From: Blautia sp. Marseille-P3201T
GTDB taxonomy: Bacteria; Bacillota; Clostridia; Lachnospirales; Lachnospiraceae
Direction of reading: 5' to 3'
DNA length: 64,000 nucleotides
NCBI RefSeq assembly: GCF_900120295.1
Contig: NZ_LT635470.1
Span: 310,001 to 374,000, forward strand
In this document: positions 24,600 through 34,211 of the stretch, piece by piece
Numbering within the stretch: position 1 is the stretch's first letter
Layout of the letters: each line of letters begins with the position of its first letter
Made by a program: the position numbers and the translations under genes
The notes under the pieces: generated by a model
The model's database searches: none
Seen by the model: only the letters and a program-made list of their open reading frames with translations
Told to the model about the DNA's origin: nothing

Positions 24600-27500
24600 T
24601 TAGTCTAATGTTTTATGATATTCCTGTAAGGATTTCAAAGACTGTGACTCTTTATTTAAAATCGCTTTTACACCGGTTGCACTTGCCAGAGCTGCTGACA
24701 TTGTGGTGATGTAAGGGATTTTCTTATTAATTGCTGTTTTTCTTAAATAGGAGTCATCGTATTTACTCTGTTTTCCGGCAGGAGTGTTGATTACTAAATC
24801 AATTTCTCCGCTTACTAAGGCATCGTAAACATTTGGGCTGCCTTCCTGAAGCTTTTTCAGAGTCTTACATTCTACACCGTTTTCGTTGAAGAATTTTGCA
24901 CATCCTTCTGTAGAAACAATGCTAAATCCAAGTTCTTTAAACTGTTTTGCAGCTTCCAATGCCTGTGCACGGTCATTTTTGTTTACACTGATTAAAGCAG
25001 TTCCGCTAAGAGGAAGTTTTGCTCCTGCAGCTTCCTGTGCTTTGTAGTAAGCTGTTCCGAAAGACTCGCTTAAACCGAGAACTTCACCGGTAGAACGCAT
25101 TTCAGGTCCTAAAAGCGGATCAACTTCTGGGAACATATTGAATGGGAATACCGCTTCTTTTACACCATAATATGGATGCGCTTTTTCTTTAAATGCAGTT
25201 ACGTCAGGACGTTCATTTGTCAGCTCGTAAGTCATAAGTTTTGTGGCAATGTTTGCCATGTTAATGTTACATACTTTAGAAACAAGCGGTACAGTACGGG
25301 ATGCACGTGGATTTGCTTCCAATACATAAACCTTATCTTCGCAGATTGCGTACTGCATATTCATAAGACCTACAACACCCATTTCGCAGGCAATAGCAGT
25401 TGTATATTTTCTGATGAGTTCTTTATTCTTTTCAGAAATTTCAACAGAAGGAATGACACAAGCGGAGTCACCGGAGTGAATACCTGCCTGTTCAATATGC
25501 TGCATAACAGTTGGAACAAATGCGTGTGTACCATCAGAGATAGCATCTGTTTCACATTCCAGAGCATTCTGTAAGAATTTATCCATGAGGATTGGACGTT
25601 CTGGTGTAACATCAATGGCAGCAGCCATGTAATCTCTTAACATATTGTCATCGTAAACAACTTCCATACCACGTCCGCCTAATACATAAGAAGGACGAAC
25701 CATCATTGGATAGCCGATGCGGTGAGCAATTTCCAGAGCTTCTTCAACATTGACAGCCATTCCAGACTCAGGCATTGGGATTTCCAGTTTATGCATCATT
25801 GCGTTAAACAGATCTCTGTCCTCTGCCATATCGATAACAGCAGGAGAAGTACCCAGAATGTGAGCGCCACGTTTTTCCAGCTCTGCTGCAATATTCAGAG
25901 GAGTCTGTCCGCCGAACTGAACGATAATACCAAGAGGTTTTTCCTTATTGTAAATAGACATAACATCTTCTACAGTCAGAGGTTCAAAGTATAATTTGTC
26001 GGAAGTATCGTAGTCTGTAGAAACTGTTTCAGGATTACAGTTTACCATGATCGTTTCAAATCCTAATTCACGCAGAGTAAAGGCTGCATGAACACAGCAA
26101 TAATCAAATTCGATACCCTGACCAATACGGTTTGGACCGCCGCCAAGTACCATAACTTTTCTTCCGTTTGATACAGGAGCTTTGTCTTCGCCGTTGTATG
26201 TAGAATAGTAGTAAGCAGCAGGTTCTTCTACACCACTTACCGGTACGGCATCCCAACGTTCACCCATGCCAAGAGCTTCTCTGCGTTTGAATAATTCCCA
26301 TTCATCTGTATCTAAAAGCATAGCAAGGTATTTATCGGAAAATCCGTCTTTCTTAGCCTGAATGAGAAGCTCGTCAGGAAGAGTTTTGCCTTTATAAGTG
26401 AGGATTTCTTCTTCCAAATCAACCAGTTCTTTCATCTGCTGTAAGAACCAGAGTTTGATATGTGTCATATCGTGAAGTTTTTCTAAGGAAGCGCCTTTAC
26501 GGATTGCTTCGTAGAGAATGAATTGTCTCTGGCTGGTTGGTTTTTCCAGTTTTGCATATAATTCGTCTAAAGTAAGTTTATGGAAGTCTTTTACAAATCC
26601 AAGACCATAGCAGCCTCTTTCCAGAGAACGGATGGCTTTCTGTAAAGCTTCTTTATATGTTTTACCGATAGACATAACTTCGCCTACGGCTTTCATCTGT
26701 GTGCCCAGCTTATCCTGAGAGCTTTTGAATTTTTCAAATGCCCAACGAGCAAATTTTACGACAACATAATCTCCGGATGGTTTGTAGTTTGCCAGAGAAC
26801 CGTCCTTCCAGTATGGAATTTCATCAAGGGTAAGTCCTGCTGCCAACAATGCAGATACATAAGCAATAGGGAAGCCAGTTGCTTTACTTGCAAGAGCAGA
26901 AGAACGGGATGTTCTTGGGTTGATTTCGATAATGATGATACGGTCTGACTTCGGATCATGAGCAAACTGTACGTTTGTACCGCCGATTACACCGATAGAT
27001 TCTACAATTGCGTGTGCCTGTTTTTCCAGACGGTCCTGCAGCTCTTTGGAAATTGTGAGCATTGGTGCAGAACAGAAGGAGTCACCGGTATGTACACCCA
27101 TTGGGTCGATATTTTCAATAAAACAAATAGAGATTTTCTTTCCTGTTTTGTCGCGAACAACTTCAACTTCAAGTTCTTCCCAACCGATTACAGACTCTTC
27201 TACAAGAATTTGGTTTACCATAGAAGCAGCAATACCTCTTGCAGCTACCTTTTTTAATTCTTCTTCATTATAGACAATACCGCCGCCTGTACCGCCCATT
27301 GTATAAGCAGGACGGATAACACATGGGTATCCTAATTCTTCGGCAATTTTCAGAGCTTCTTCTACAGAATAAGCAGGTGCGCTTTTTGCCATTTCAATAC
27401 CAAGTTTGTCCATGGCATTTTTAAATTCGATACGGTCTTCACCGCGGCTGATAGCATCTACCTGAACACCGATAACTTCTACATTGTATTTGTCCAGAAC

Positions 27501-27818
27501 ACCGGCATGATAGAGCTCTTCACAAAGGTTTAATCCGGACTGTCCGCCTAAGTTTGGAAGAAGGGCATCCGGTCTTTCTTTTGCAATGATTTCAGTCAGG
27601 CGTTCCACATTTAAAGGTTCGATGTAAGTAACATCTGCTGTGGAAGGGTCAGTCATGATTGTAGCAGGGTTGGAGTTTACCAGTACGATTTCGTAGCCAA
27701 GGTTACGTAAAGCTTTGCACGCCTGTGTACCGGAATAGTCAAATTCACACGCCTGTCCGATGATAATTGGGCCGGAACCGATAATAAGAATTTTGTGTAT
27801 ATCATTTCTCTTTGGCAT
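24600..27818 (-). CDS. carB: Carbamoyl-phosphate synthase large subunit
   Basis: This ATP-dependent enzyme makes carbamoyl phosphate for pyrimidine and arginine synthesis with ammonia delivered by CarA. The 1072-residue protein has two homologous ATP-grasp halves (about 1-550 and 550-930). Each carries the PAYTMGGTGGG or PSYVLGGRGM nucleotide motif and the ExNPR(T/A)SR metal site. A C-terminal MGS-like allosteric domain (about 935-1072) follows. The start ATG has a GGAGG in front. carA is not adjacent, unlike most bacteria; pyrBI and argH, the users of the product, are elsewhere in the window. Confidence 0.97.
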   Translation of the reverse strand: MPKRNDIHKILIIGSGPIIIGQACEFDYSGTQACKALRNLGYEIVLVNSNPATIMTDPSTADVTYIEPLNVERLTEIIAKERPDALLPNLGGQSGLNLCEELYHAGVLDKYNVEVIGVQVDAISRGEDRIEFKNAMDKLGIEMAKSAPAYSVEEALKIAEELGYPCVIRPAYTMGGTGGGIVYNEEELKKVAARGIAASMVNQILVEESVIGWEELEVEVVRDKTGKKISICFIENIDPMGVHTGDSFCSAPMLTISKELQDRLEKQAHAIVESIGVIGGTNVQFAHDPKSDRIIIIEINPRTSRSSALASKATGFPIAYVSALLAAGLTLDEIPYWKDGSLANYKPSGDYVVVKFARWAFEKFKSSQDKLGTQMKAVGEVMSIGKTYKEALQKAIRSLERGCYGLGFVKDFHKLTLDELYAKLEKPTSQRQFILYEAIRKGASLEKLHDMTHIKLWFLQQMKELVDLEEEILTYKGKTLPDELLIQAKKDGFSDKYLAMLLDTDEWELFKRREALGMGERWDAVPVSGVEEPAAYYYSTYNGEDKAPVSNGRKVMVLGGGPNRIGQGIEFDYCCVHAAFTLRELGFETIMVNCNPETVSTDYDTSDKLYFEPLTVEDVMSIYNKEKPLGIIVQFGGQTPLNIAAELEKRGAHILGTSPAVIDMAEDRDLFNAMMHKLEIPMPESGMAVNVEEALEIAHRIGYPMMVRPSYVLGGRGMEVVYDDNMLRDYMAAAIDVTPERPILMDKFLQNALECETDAISDGTHAFVPTVMQHIEQAGIHSGDSACVIPSVEISEKNKELIRKYTTAIACEMGVVGLMNMQYAICEDKVYVLEANPRASRTVPLVSKVCNINMANIATKLMTYELTNERPDVTAFKEKAHPYYGVKEAVFPFNMFPEVDPLLGPEMRSTGEVLGLSESFGTAYYKAQEAAGAKLPLSGTALISVNKNDRAQALEAAKQFKELGFSIVSTEGCAKFFNENGVECKTLKKLQEGSPNVYDALVSGEIDLVINTPAGKQSKYDDSYLRKTAINKKIPYITTMSAALASATGVKAILNKESQSLKSLQEYHKTLD

Positions 27819-27867
27819 AAAGAACCTCCATTTATATATATTTTTTATGACTTTACATACATAATAA

Positions 27868-27897
27868 AGTATATCATAAAGGGAGATTATTAAGCAA
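27868..27897 (-). promoter_or_regulatory. Possible carB promoter
   Basis: On the minus strand, TTGCTT (27892-27897), an 18-bp spacer and TATACT (27868-27873). The leader of about 45 nt shows no PyrR-type antiterminator that I can see. Confidence 0.45.
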
Positions 27898-27916
27898 GGA
27901 AATAATAAGATTTTCT

Positions 27917-27945
27917 TTACCCTAAAAAACTTTTATGCTATACTA
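27917..27945 (+). promoter_or_regulatory. Promoter of the ABC exporter operon
   Basis: TTTACC (27917-27922), a 17-bp spacer and TATACT (27940-27945). Confidence 0.55.
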
Positions 27946-27977
27946 TACTAAATTTACTGAATTTGGAGGGAAGGTTT

Positions 27978-28682
27978 ATGATAGAAGTTCGAAATTTGAC
28001 AAAATTTTATAATGTATTGGAAAAACCTGCGGTAAAGGATGTTTCTCTTTGTGCAAGACCAGGGGAAATTACCATTCTTTTAGGACCAAACGGAGCAGGA
28101 AAATCTACTACCATTAAAAGCATTGCAAATCTTTTAAACTATGAGGGGGAAATTTTAATATGCGGTCATGACAATAATACTATTGAAGCCAAGAAATGTT
28201 TCAGCTACGTGCCTGAAATCCCTATGCTGTACGATGTTCTTACCGTGGATGAAACCATAGAATTTATTGGCAGGGCATATCGTGTAAAACATTATAAAGA
28301 AATAGCGGACAGGTATCTGGAAGCATTTAAAATGACAGAAAATCGGAAAAAACTGGCAAAAGAATTAAGCAAAGGCATGCGTCAAAAATTAAGTATGATT
28401 TTAGCTTTTATCATTCAGCCAAAAGCCCTGCTTGTAGATGAACCCATGGTAGGTCTGGATCCGGCCAGCATCGAGGAAGTTCTGGAAATTTTCCGGCAAC
28501 TGCGGGCAGAAGGCACAGCAATTCTCATTAGTACGCATATTATTGATATTGTAAATGATATCTGGGACAGGGCTTATATTATGAACAGGGGAGAAATTGT
28601 AAAAGAAATAGGCAGAAAAGATGCGGGAGAAGAAACTTTAAAGGAAATCTTCTTTGAAACTACAAAGGAGGGAGATGTATGA
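27978..28682 (+). CDS. ABC transporter ATP-binding protein (exporter type)
   Basis: The 234-residue nucleotide-binding protein has Walker A GPNGAGKST near residue 35, signature LSKGMRQKLSM near residue 135, Walker B ALLVDEPMVGLDP and the H-loop ISTHI. The start at 27978 follows GGAGGGAAGG; the TTG at 27963 is rejected. The sequence is of the multidrug/bacteriocin/Na+ exporter (CcmA-like) kind. Its stop overlaps the permease start (ATGA), so the two are coupled. The substrate is unknown. Confidence 0.88.
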   Translation: MIEVRNLTKFYNVLEKPAVKDVSLCARPGEITILLGPNGAGKSTTIKSIANLLNYEGEILICGHDNNTIEAKKCFSYVPEIPMLYDVLTVDETIEFIGRAYRVKHYKEIADRYLEAFKMTENRKKLAKELSKGMRQKLSMILAFIIQPKALLVDEPMVGLDPASIEEVLEIFRQLRAEGTAILISTHIIDIVNDIWDRAYIMNRGEIVKEIGRKDAGEETLKEIFFETTKEGDV

Positions 28683-30241
28683 ATTCATTCTTCTATTTGT
28701 TTCGGACGAAAATAAAGGGGGCTGTAAGAGTCCAGTTTTCCTCCTTGGGAACGGGCATGGCGGTAATTTTTATGGTTTTAATTTATGGAGTGCTTATAGG
28801 TACTATTTTTATGTCTTCTGTGCCTTATGAACGGGAAACCATGTATTTGCAGACCGCCACGGCAATTCTGGCAGGAGTGGGTGTTACGGCTTTCTTTTCA
28901 ATGCTGTCGTTAATGAGCAAACGAAAAGCGCTTTTATATGATACCGATGCTTTTTATTTCTTTTCCGGTCCTTATACAAAGATGCAGACAAATCTCTTTA
29001 TTTTAGTACAGACTTTAAAAGGCGCATTGGGATATGGACTGATAGGGTGCTTTTTTATGGGCTTGCTTTCTGTGGGAAGATATTTTTCAATTCCGTATTT
29101 TCTTTTATGTCTGCTGGTATTTTTCTTAATCAGCTCTCTATTTTTACTGATGACAGATTATATTTATATGTGGACTTTGGTAAAGCCGAAGGTAAGGGTT
29201 TGGAATTATATTGCAGTAACATTGGTGCTGGCATCAGCAGGAGTGGTTTTCTTCCTGTCTATGCAGGCGGCAGGTTATGATTTTGAAGATGGATTTTTTA
29301 GATTTGCCGTAAGCAGGGAGTTTTATTATGTACCCTTCTTTGGCTGGGGTAAGCTTGTTTTAAGTGCTTTTTTGGAAAAAGAGCATATAGGGATGATAAT
29401 TGGTATGGCTCTTTTATTGATTGCGAATGCTGTGTTTGTTATTTTATTTTTGACTTTTCCAAAAAATATTGTGGAGCAGGCTGTGCGGGATGCAGAAGAA
29501 GTCAGTAATTATGTTCGCAGGGTAAAGGCAAATGGAGGCAATATTCTTAGCAGCGAAGGAAAGATAAAGCAGGTTCGAGGCGAATTTCCGGAAGGTGCAA
29601 GAGCAATTTTTTATAAAAATATTCTTACCATGAAAAAAACAGGCAGTTTTTTAAGAAAACAGGATTTTTTTGTTATTGTTGTATATTTTGTTTTAAGTTA
29701 TGTGATAGCGCCGGAAAACCAGTTTTATATGTTTAGTTACATGATGATTTTATGGTTGTTTAATCTTTTAAATGATGCTGAATTTTTAGGAGAATTGAAA
29801 AATTATCAGATTTATCTGATACCGGAAAAACCATTAAAAAAATTAATTTATGCAATTTTGCCTGCGTACATGAAAGTATCTATTTTGCTTGGGACTGCAA
29901 TTTTGCTTGTGGGAATTTTTAATCGTATGCCTGTTCTGACGATTTTGCAGTATCTTTTTATGCTCTTGGGATATGGCATGATTTTTATTTCCGGTACTGT
30001 ATGGGCAACAAAAGTTATGAAAACAAAAGCCAGCGCTGCAATGGAAAATCTGCTTCGTATGCTTATTATTTTACTTGCGGCAGTTCCGGCAACGGCAGCA
30101 GGATTTTTTACATGGATGTTGTTCAGAGATATGTATGTATTTCAGGCAGTTGTTACAATTGTTACCATACTTATGAATTTTATGGTATCGGTAATTATTA
30201 TTGTTGCCTGTCAGGGAATGATGAATGGGAGAGAAATATAG
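28679..30241 (+). CDS. Putative ABC exporter, membrane subunit
   Basis: The 520-residue polytopic protein has about twelve hydrophobic segments in two halves, split by a soluble region (about 260-310) containing VEQAVRDAEEVSNYVRR. This agrees with the Pfam putative ABC exporter family found next to CcmA-type ATPases in Clostridia. It is translationally coupled to the ATPase gene. The transported substrate is unknown. No regulator gene is beside it. Confidence 0.8.
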   Translation: MNSFFYLFRTKIKGAVRVQFSSLGTGMAVIFMVLIYGVLIGTIFMSSVPYERETMYLQTATAILAGVGVTAFFSMLSLMSKRKALLYDTDAFYFFSGPYTKMQTNLFILVQTLKGALGYGLIGCFFMGLLSVGRYFSIPYFLLCLLVFFLISSLFLLMTDYIYMWTLVKPKVRVWNYIAVTLVLASAGVVFFLSMQAAGYDFEDGFFRFAVSREFYYVPFFGWGKLVLSAFLEKEHIGMIIGMALLLIANAVFVILFLTFPKNIVEQAVRDAEEVSNYVRRVKANGGNILSSEGKIKQVRGEFPEGARAIFYKNILTMKKTGSFLRKQDFFVIVVYFVLSYVIAPENQFYMFSYMMILWLFNLLNDAEFLGELKNYQIYLIPEKPLKKLIYAILPAYMKVSILLGTAILLVGIFNRMPVLTILQYLFMLLGYGMIFISGTVWATKVMKTKASAAMENLLRMLIILLAAVPATAAGFFTWMLFRDMYVFQAVVTIVTILMNFMVSVIIIVACQGMMNGREI

Positions 30242-30247
30242 AAGGGA

Positions 30248-31279
30248 ATGAAAGAAATGTTGGCATCAAAAGAAGAAATTAAAATTCAGCAGGCAGTGGT
30301 ACATATTTTAGACTCTGCACTGGGAATGCCGGTATTATCCGACACATTACTGGATTGCGGTTCTGATTTTTCCGATTTTTTGAAAAGTCATATTTTTAAA
30401 ATTGACAGCAGTGATGAGATAAAAAACTGCAGTTTTACAGAGGAGTCTTCTGTTTTTCCTCTGGTAGAAGAATGGAATTCTGAAAAATTTCTGGAAGTTT
30501 CTCAAAAAATAGCAGGAGAACTTTATACAATTATGAACCAGAATATAGAAATTCCGGCTGCAGATTTACTGGTGGTAGAATATGCAATGGAAAAGCACAA
30601 TTATTTGGCGCTTTTAAAAATGAATTATAAAACTTCCTACACCCATCTGACAAACTCAGATCCGTGGGGGAATAATAACGATATTATTAAGCAAAAAGCA
30701 ATTCTTCCGGGAGAAACACAGAAACTTACGGAAGCTGCTTTAATTGACCTTATGGCGCCCCAGTATGTACGTCTGGTGGAAAAGAAGTATGATGTAAACG
30801 GTGTAAAAACAAATTATTTTTCTCAGTGTTTTTTAAAATGTAAAGGTTCTTTGTCTTCTAAGACAAAACTTGCCATTGTAAATAAAGCTGTAACAGAAGT
30901 TCAGAAAAAGTATTTTCATGACTCTGAGCAGTTTGAGGTGCAAATGGAAACCAAAAGTATTTTAAATCAGGAATTTTCTGAACAGGGTGGTTTGGAAGTG
31001 CCTGTGGTAATTGACAAAATTTTTAAGGAACACCCTCAGATGAAAGAGGAGGTTCAGGAAAAATTAGAAAAATATAATCTTACAGAGGCTACTATCGAAC
31101 CCCAAAATCCGCTGACAACAAAAAAATTTACTAAGCAGCATTTAATGACAGATACAGGGATTGAGTTGAAAATACCTATGGAAGAATACAATAATAAAGA
31201 TAAAATAGAATTTATCACAAATCCAGATGGAACGATTTCTGTTTTAATTAAAAATATCGGAAGTATTGAAAGCAAGTAA
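30248..31279 (+). CDS. Nucleoid-associated protein (NdpA/YejK family)
   Basis: The 343-residue cytoplasmic protein matches the 37-kDa nucleoid-associated family. It has an IQQAVVHILDSALGMPVLSD-type N terminus, FSQCFLKCKGSLSS in the middle, and a C-terminal domain around KKFTKQHLMTDTGIELKIP. The family binds DNA and also turns up near phage-defence genes, though nothing of that kind lies here. An alternative start, ATG 30257 (MLASKEE), is possible. It follows the ABC exporter by 6 bp and may be cotranscribed. Confidence 0.78.
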   Translation: MKEMLASKEEIKIQQAVVHILDSALGMPVLSDTLLDCGSDFSDFLKSHIFKIDSSDEIKNCSFTEESSVFPLVEEWNSEKFLEVSQKIAGELYTIMNQNIEIPAADLLVVEYAMEKHNYLALLKMNYKTSYTHLTNSDPWGNNNDIIKQKAILPGETQKLTEAALIDLMAPQYVRLVEKKYDVNGVKTNYFSQCFLKCKGSLSSKTKLAIVNKAVTEVQKKYFHDSEQFEVQMETKSILNQEFSEQGGLEVPVVIDKIFKEHPQMKEEVQEKLEKYNLTEATIEPQNPLTTKKFTKQHLMTDTGIELKIPMEEYNNKDKIEFITNPDGTISVLIKNIGSIESK

Positions 31280-31294
31280 GAACCATGTTATAAT
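31266..31294 (+). promoter_or_regulatory. Promoter of the NSS symporter gene
   Basis: TTGAAA (31266-31271), a 17-bp spacer and TATAAT (31289-31294), inside the end of the preceding gene. Confidence 0.8.
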
Positions 31295-31307
31295 TACCTG
31301 AAAAATC

Positions 31308-31347
31308 ATCTCTGTAAAGTCGTTGCACATCAACGCTTTGGTGAGAT
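31308..31347 (+). promoter_or_regulatory. 5' leader hairpin of the NSS symporter mRNA
   Basis: ATCTC/GAGAT, AAAG/CTTT and CGTTG/CAACG form a three-segment hairpin with a 3x3 internal loop. It lies within about 8 nt of the expected transcription start and has no T run. It may be an RNA stability element or a small cis-regulator; it fits no riboswitch I know. Confidence 0.45.
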
Positions 31348-31375
31348 AAAGAAAAAAGAAGAAGAGGTACATAAT

Positions 31376-32746
31376 ATGGAAAGAGAAAAATTTTCCTCAC
31401 GAATTGGTTTTATCCTGATTTCAGCAGGTTGTGCCATTGGACTTGGAAACGTATGGAGATTTCCTTACATTACGGGAAAATACGGCGGCGCAGCGTTTGT
31501 GCTGATTTATTTATTCTTTTTACTTGTTCTAGGACTTCCAATTATGGTAATGGAATTTTCCGTGGGAAGAGCAAGTCAGAAAAGTATTGCAACATCTTTT
31601 AACGTTCTTGAACCGAAAGGAACGAAGTGGCATATTTACCGCTATTTCGGTATGGCAGGCAATTATCTTTTAATGATGTTTTATACTACTATTGGCGGTT
31701 GGATGCTGGCATACTTTGTAAAGATGATGAAAGGTGATTTCGCAGGGCTGGATACCGAGGGGGTAGGAGCAGAGTTTGCAAAGCTTACCACAGATATGCC
31801 GACCATGATTTTCTGGATGGCAGTCATTGTTATTATTGGTTTTTTAGTGTGTTCTATGGGACTGCAAAGTGGTGTAGAGCGTATTAACAAGATTATGATG
31901 GTAGTGCTTTTGGGGCTGATGGTAGTACTGGCAATTAATTCCTGCCTGCTGCCCGGTGCATCAGAAGGACTGAAATTTTATTTGCTCCCTGATTTTGGGA
32001 AGTTAATAGAAGCAGGAATTTCTGAAGTGGTCTTTGCGGCTATGGGTCAGGCATTCTTTACTTTGAGTTTAGGTATTGGAGCGCTGGCTATTTTCGGAAG
32101 TTATATTGGAAAAGAGAGAAAGCTTACAGGAGAAGCAATTAATATTACGATTTTGGATACCAGTGTGGCACTTATTGCAGGTCTGATTATTTTTCCTGCC
32201 TGTTTCGCCTTTGATATTAATCCGGGAGAAGGTCCGGGACTGGTGTTTGTTACACTTCCAAATGTATTTAACGAAATGAAAGGCGGAAGACTTTGGGGCT
32301 CTTTGTTCTTCCTGTTTATGACGTTTGCTGCATTATCTACCATTATTGCAGTATTTCAGAATATTATTTCTTTTGCACAGGATTTGTGGAACTGGAGTCT
32401 GAAAAAAGCAGTTTTAGTAAATGGAGTGGCTATTTTTATTTTATCTCTGCCTTGTATTTTCGGTATGACAATCTGGAGCGATTTTACAATTTTAGGAAAG
32501 CAGATTATGGACTTTGAGGACTTTTTGGTTAGCAACAATATGCTGCCGTTGGGTTCATTAGTGTATCTGCTGTTCTGTGTGAATAAATATGGCTGGGGTT
32601 GGGAGAATTTCCTGAAAGAAGCCAACACAGGAGCAGGTGTTTCTTTCCCTAAAAAGATGAGAGTGTATCTTACTTTTGTACTTCCTATTGTAGTATTCTA
32701 TATTTTTATTCAGGGATATTGGAGCCTTTTTGCAGGATTAAAATAA
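31376..32746 (+). CDS. Sodium-dependent transporter (NSS/SNF family)
   Basis: This membrane symporter belongs to the neurotransmitter:sodium symporter family (LeuT, TnaT and MhsT relatives), which imports amino acids with Na+. The 456-residue protein has eleven to twelve helices. Helix 1 has GCAIGLGNVWRFPYITGKYGG with the sodium-site residues, and helix 6 has FFTLSLGIGALAIFGSYI. The length fits the 11-helix bacterial subgroup. The amino acid carried is not clear. GAAGAGG precedes the ATG, and the gene has its own promoter and a structured leader. Confidence 0.92.
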   Translation: MEREKFSSRIGFILISAGCAIGLGNVWRFPYITGKYGGAAFVLIYLFFLLVLGLPIMVMEFSVGRASQKSIATSFNVLEPKGTKWHIYRYFGMAGNYLLMMFYTTIGGWMLAYFVKMMKGDFAGLDTEGVGAEFAKLTTDMPTMIFWMAVIVIIGFLVCSMGLQSGVERINKIMMVVLLGLMVVLAINSCLLPGASEGLKFYLLPDFGKLIEAGISEVVFAAMGQAFFTLSLGIGALAIFGSYIGKERKLTGEAINITILDTSVALIAGLIIFPACFAFDINPGEGPGLVFVTLPNVFNEMKGGRLWGSLFFLFMTFAALSTIIAVFQNIISFAQDLWNWSLKKAVLVNGVAIFILSLPCIFGMTIWSDFTILGKQIMDFEDFLVSNNMLPLGSLVYLLFCVNKYGWGWENFLKEANTGAGVSFPKKMRVYLTFVLPIVVFYIFIQGYWSLFAGLK

Positions 32747-32773
32747 AGGAAAAGAAAGTTTCAGAAAAATTTC

Positions 32774-32802
32774 TTGAAATCGGAGAGTTTTATAGGTATA
32801 CT
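32774..32802 (+). promoter_or_regulatory. Promoter of the pyrH operon
   Basis: TTGAAA (32774-32779), a 17-bp spacer and TATACT (32797-32802). It lies in the in-frame upstream extension of pyrH and thereby fixes the true start at 32861. Confidence 0.75.
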
Positions 32803-32860
32803 TAGAGAAAAGCGGTGCTTTATGCCGTTACGGGAATTAAGAGATAAAGGAGCTTATACA

Positions 32861-33556
32861 ATGAAACGAATTTTATTGAAATTAAGTGGAGAAGCTTTAG
32901 CAGGACCGAAAAAAACAGGTTTTGATGAAGCAACCGTTATGGAAGTTGCAAAACAGGTAAAGGTACTTGTAGATGAAGGAATTCAGGTTGGTATTGTAAT
33001 CGGAGGAGGAAACTTCTGGAGAGGACGTACCAGTGAAAATATTGACAGAACAAAGGCAGACCAGATTGGTATGCTGGCAACTGTTATGAACTGTATTTAT
33101 GTTTCTGAAATTTTCCGTGCAGCAGGAATGAAGACAAGTGTACTCACACCATTTGAGTGCGGTTCTTTTACAAAGCTGTTTTCCAAAGATCGTGCTAATA
33201 AATACTTTGAGAGAGGCATGGTTGTTTTTATGGCAGGTGGAACAGGACACCCATACTTCTCAACAGATACAGCTACTGTACTTCGTGCTATTGAAATTGA
33301 AGCAGAAACAATTTTCCTTGCAAAAGCTGTAGATGGTGTTTATGACAGTGACCCGAAAACAAACCCGGATGCTAAAAAGTATGATGAAGTTCACATTCAG
33401 GAAGTAATTGATAAAAAATTGGCAGTTGTGGATATGACAGCTTCTATTATGTGTATGGAAAATAAAATGCCAATGCTGGTATTTGGTTTAAATGAAGAGA
33501 ACAGCATTGTTAATACTGCTCATGGCAAATTCACAGGTACAAAAGTGCTTGTATAG
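32861..33556 (+). CDS. pyrH: UMP kinase
   Basis: This hexameric cytoplasmic kinase converts UMP to UDP. The 231-residue protein begins MKRILLKLSGEAL and has GGGNFWRGR near residue 50 for UMP binding and DGVYDSDPKTNP near residue 165. ATG 32861 follows AAAGGAG. It heads the pyrH-frr-uppS-cdsA-dxr-rseP block, the usual order in Firmicutes where tsf lies upstream; rpsB and tsf are not here, and an NSS symporter takes their place. Confidence 0.96.
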   Translation: MKRILLKLSGEALAGPKKTGFDEATVMEVAKQVKVLVDEGIQVGIVIGGGNFWRGRTSENIDRTKADQIGMLATVMNCIYVSEIFRAAGMKTSVLTPFECGSFTKLFSKDRANKYFERGMVVFMAGGTGHPYFSTDTATVLRAIEIEAETIFLAKAVDGVYDSDPKTNPDAKKYDEVHIQEVIDKKLAVVDMTASIMCMENKMPMLVFGLNEENSIVNTAHGKFTGTKVLV

Positions 33557-33585
33557 TCGGAATTTTAAATTAGGAGGAAGAAAAT

Positions 33586-34143
33586 ATGGCAACAGATGAG
33601 AGAATTCAGGTATATGAACATAAAATGACTAAGACATTGGACAGTCTTACCAAAGAACTGGTTACCATTCGTGCAGGACGTGCAAATCCGCATATTTTAG
33701 ATAAACTTACCGTAGACTATTATGGAACACCTACACCGCTTCAGCAGGTGGCAAATATTACTGTTCCAGAAGCAAGAATGATTCAAATTCAGCCTTGGGA
33801 AGCATCCTTAATCAAAGAAATCAGTAAAGCAATTTTATCTTCTGATTTAAATTTAAACCCAAATAGTGATGGAAAGATTATTCGTCTGGTACTTCCGGAA
33901 TTGACAGAGGAACGCAGAAAAGAACTGGTAAAAGATGTTAAGAAAAAAGGTGAAGCAGCTAAAGTTGCAGTTCGTAATGTGCGCCGCGATGCCAATGATG
34001 CTTTTAAAAAGCTGGCAAAACAGGATGTATCTGAAGATGAAATTAAAGAATTAGAAGACCAGATTCAAAAAATTACAGATAAATTTGTAAAAGAAATTGA
34101 AAAAGCAGTAGAAGAAAAATCAAAAGAAATTCTGACTGTATAA
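33586..34143 (+). CDS. frr: Ribosome recycling factor
   Basis: This 185-residue cytoplasmic protein splits post-termination ribosomes together with EF-G. The two-domain L-shaped fold is visible as a long three-helix bundle with [13 protein letters not shown] near residue 30 and [15 protein letters not shown] near residue 130. AGGAGG precedes the ATG. It lies 29 bp after pyrH, as in most bacteria. Confidence 0.97.
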   Translation: MATDERIQVYEHKMTKTLDSLTKELVTIRAGRANPHILDKLTVDYYGTPTPLQQVANITVPEARMIQIQPWEASLIKEISKAILSSDLNLNPNSDGKIIRLVLPELTEERRKELVKDVKKKGEAAKVAVRNVRRDANDAFKKLAKQDVSEDEIKELEDQIQKITDKFVKEIEKAVEEKSKEILTV

Positions 34144-34156
34144 AAAAGAACATAGG

Positions 34157-34195
34157 AAGGGGCACATACAAATTCCGTATTGTGCCTCTTTTATG
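34157..34195 (+). terminator. Terminator-like hairpin between frr and uppS
   Basis: AAGGGGCACA (34157-34166) pairs with TGTGCCTCTT (34181-34190), with an inner TAC/GTA, and TTAT follows. It could attenuate the downstream lipid genes relative to pyrH-frr. Confidence 0.55.
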
Positions 34196-34211
34196 CGTAG
34201 GAGGAAGAAAT

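Noticed and set aside
30001-30282. A 93-codon plus-strand frame over the end of the ABC exporter
   Set aside because: It shares no family features and is explained by the composition of the real membrane-protein gene.
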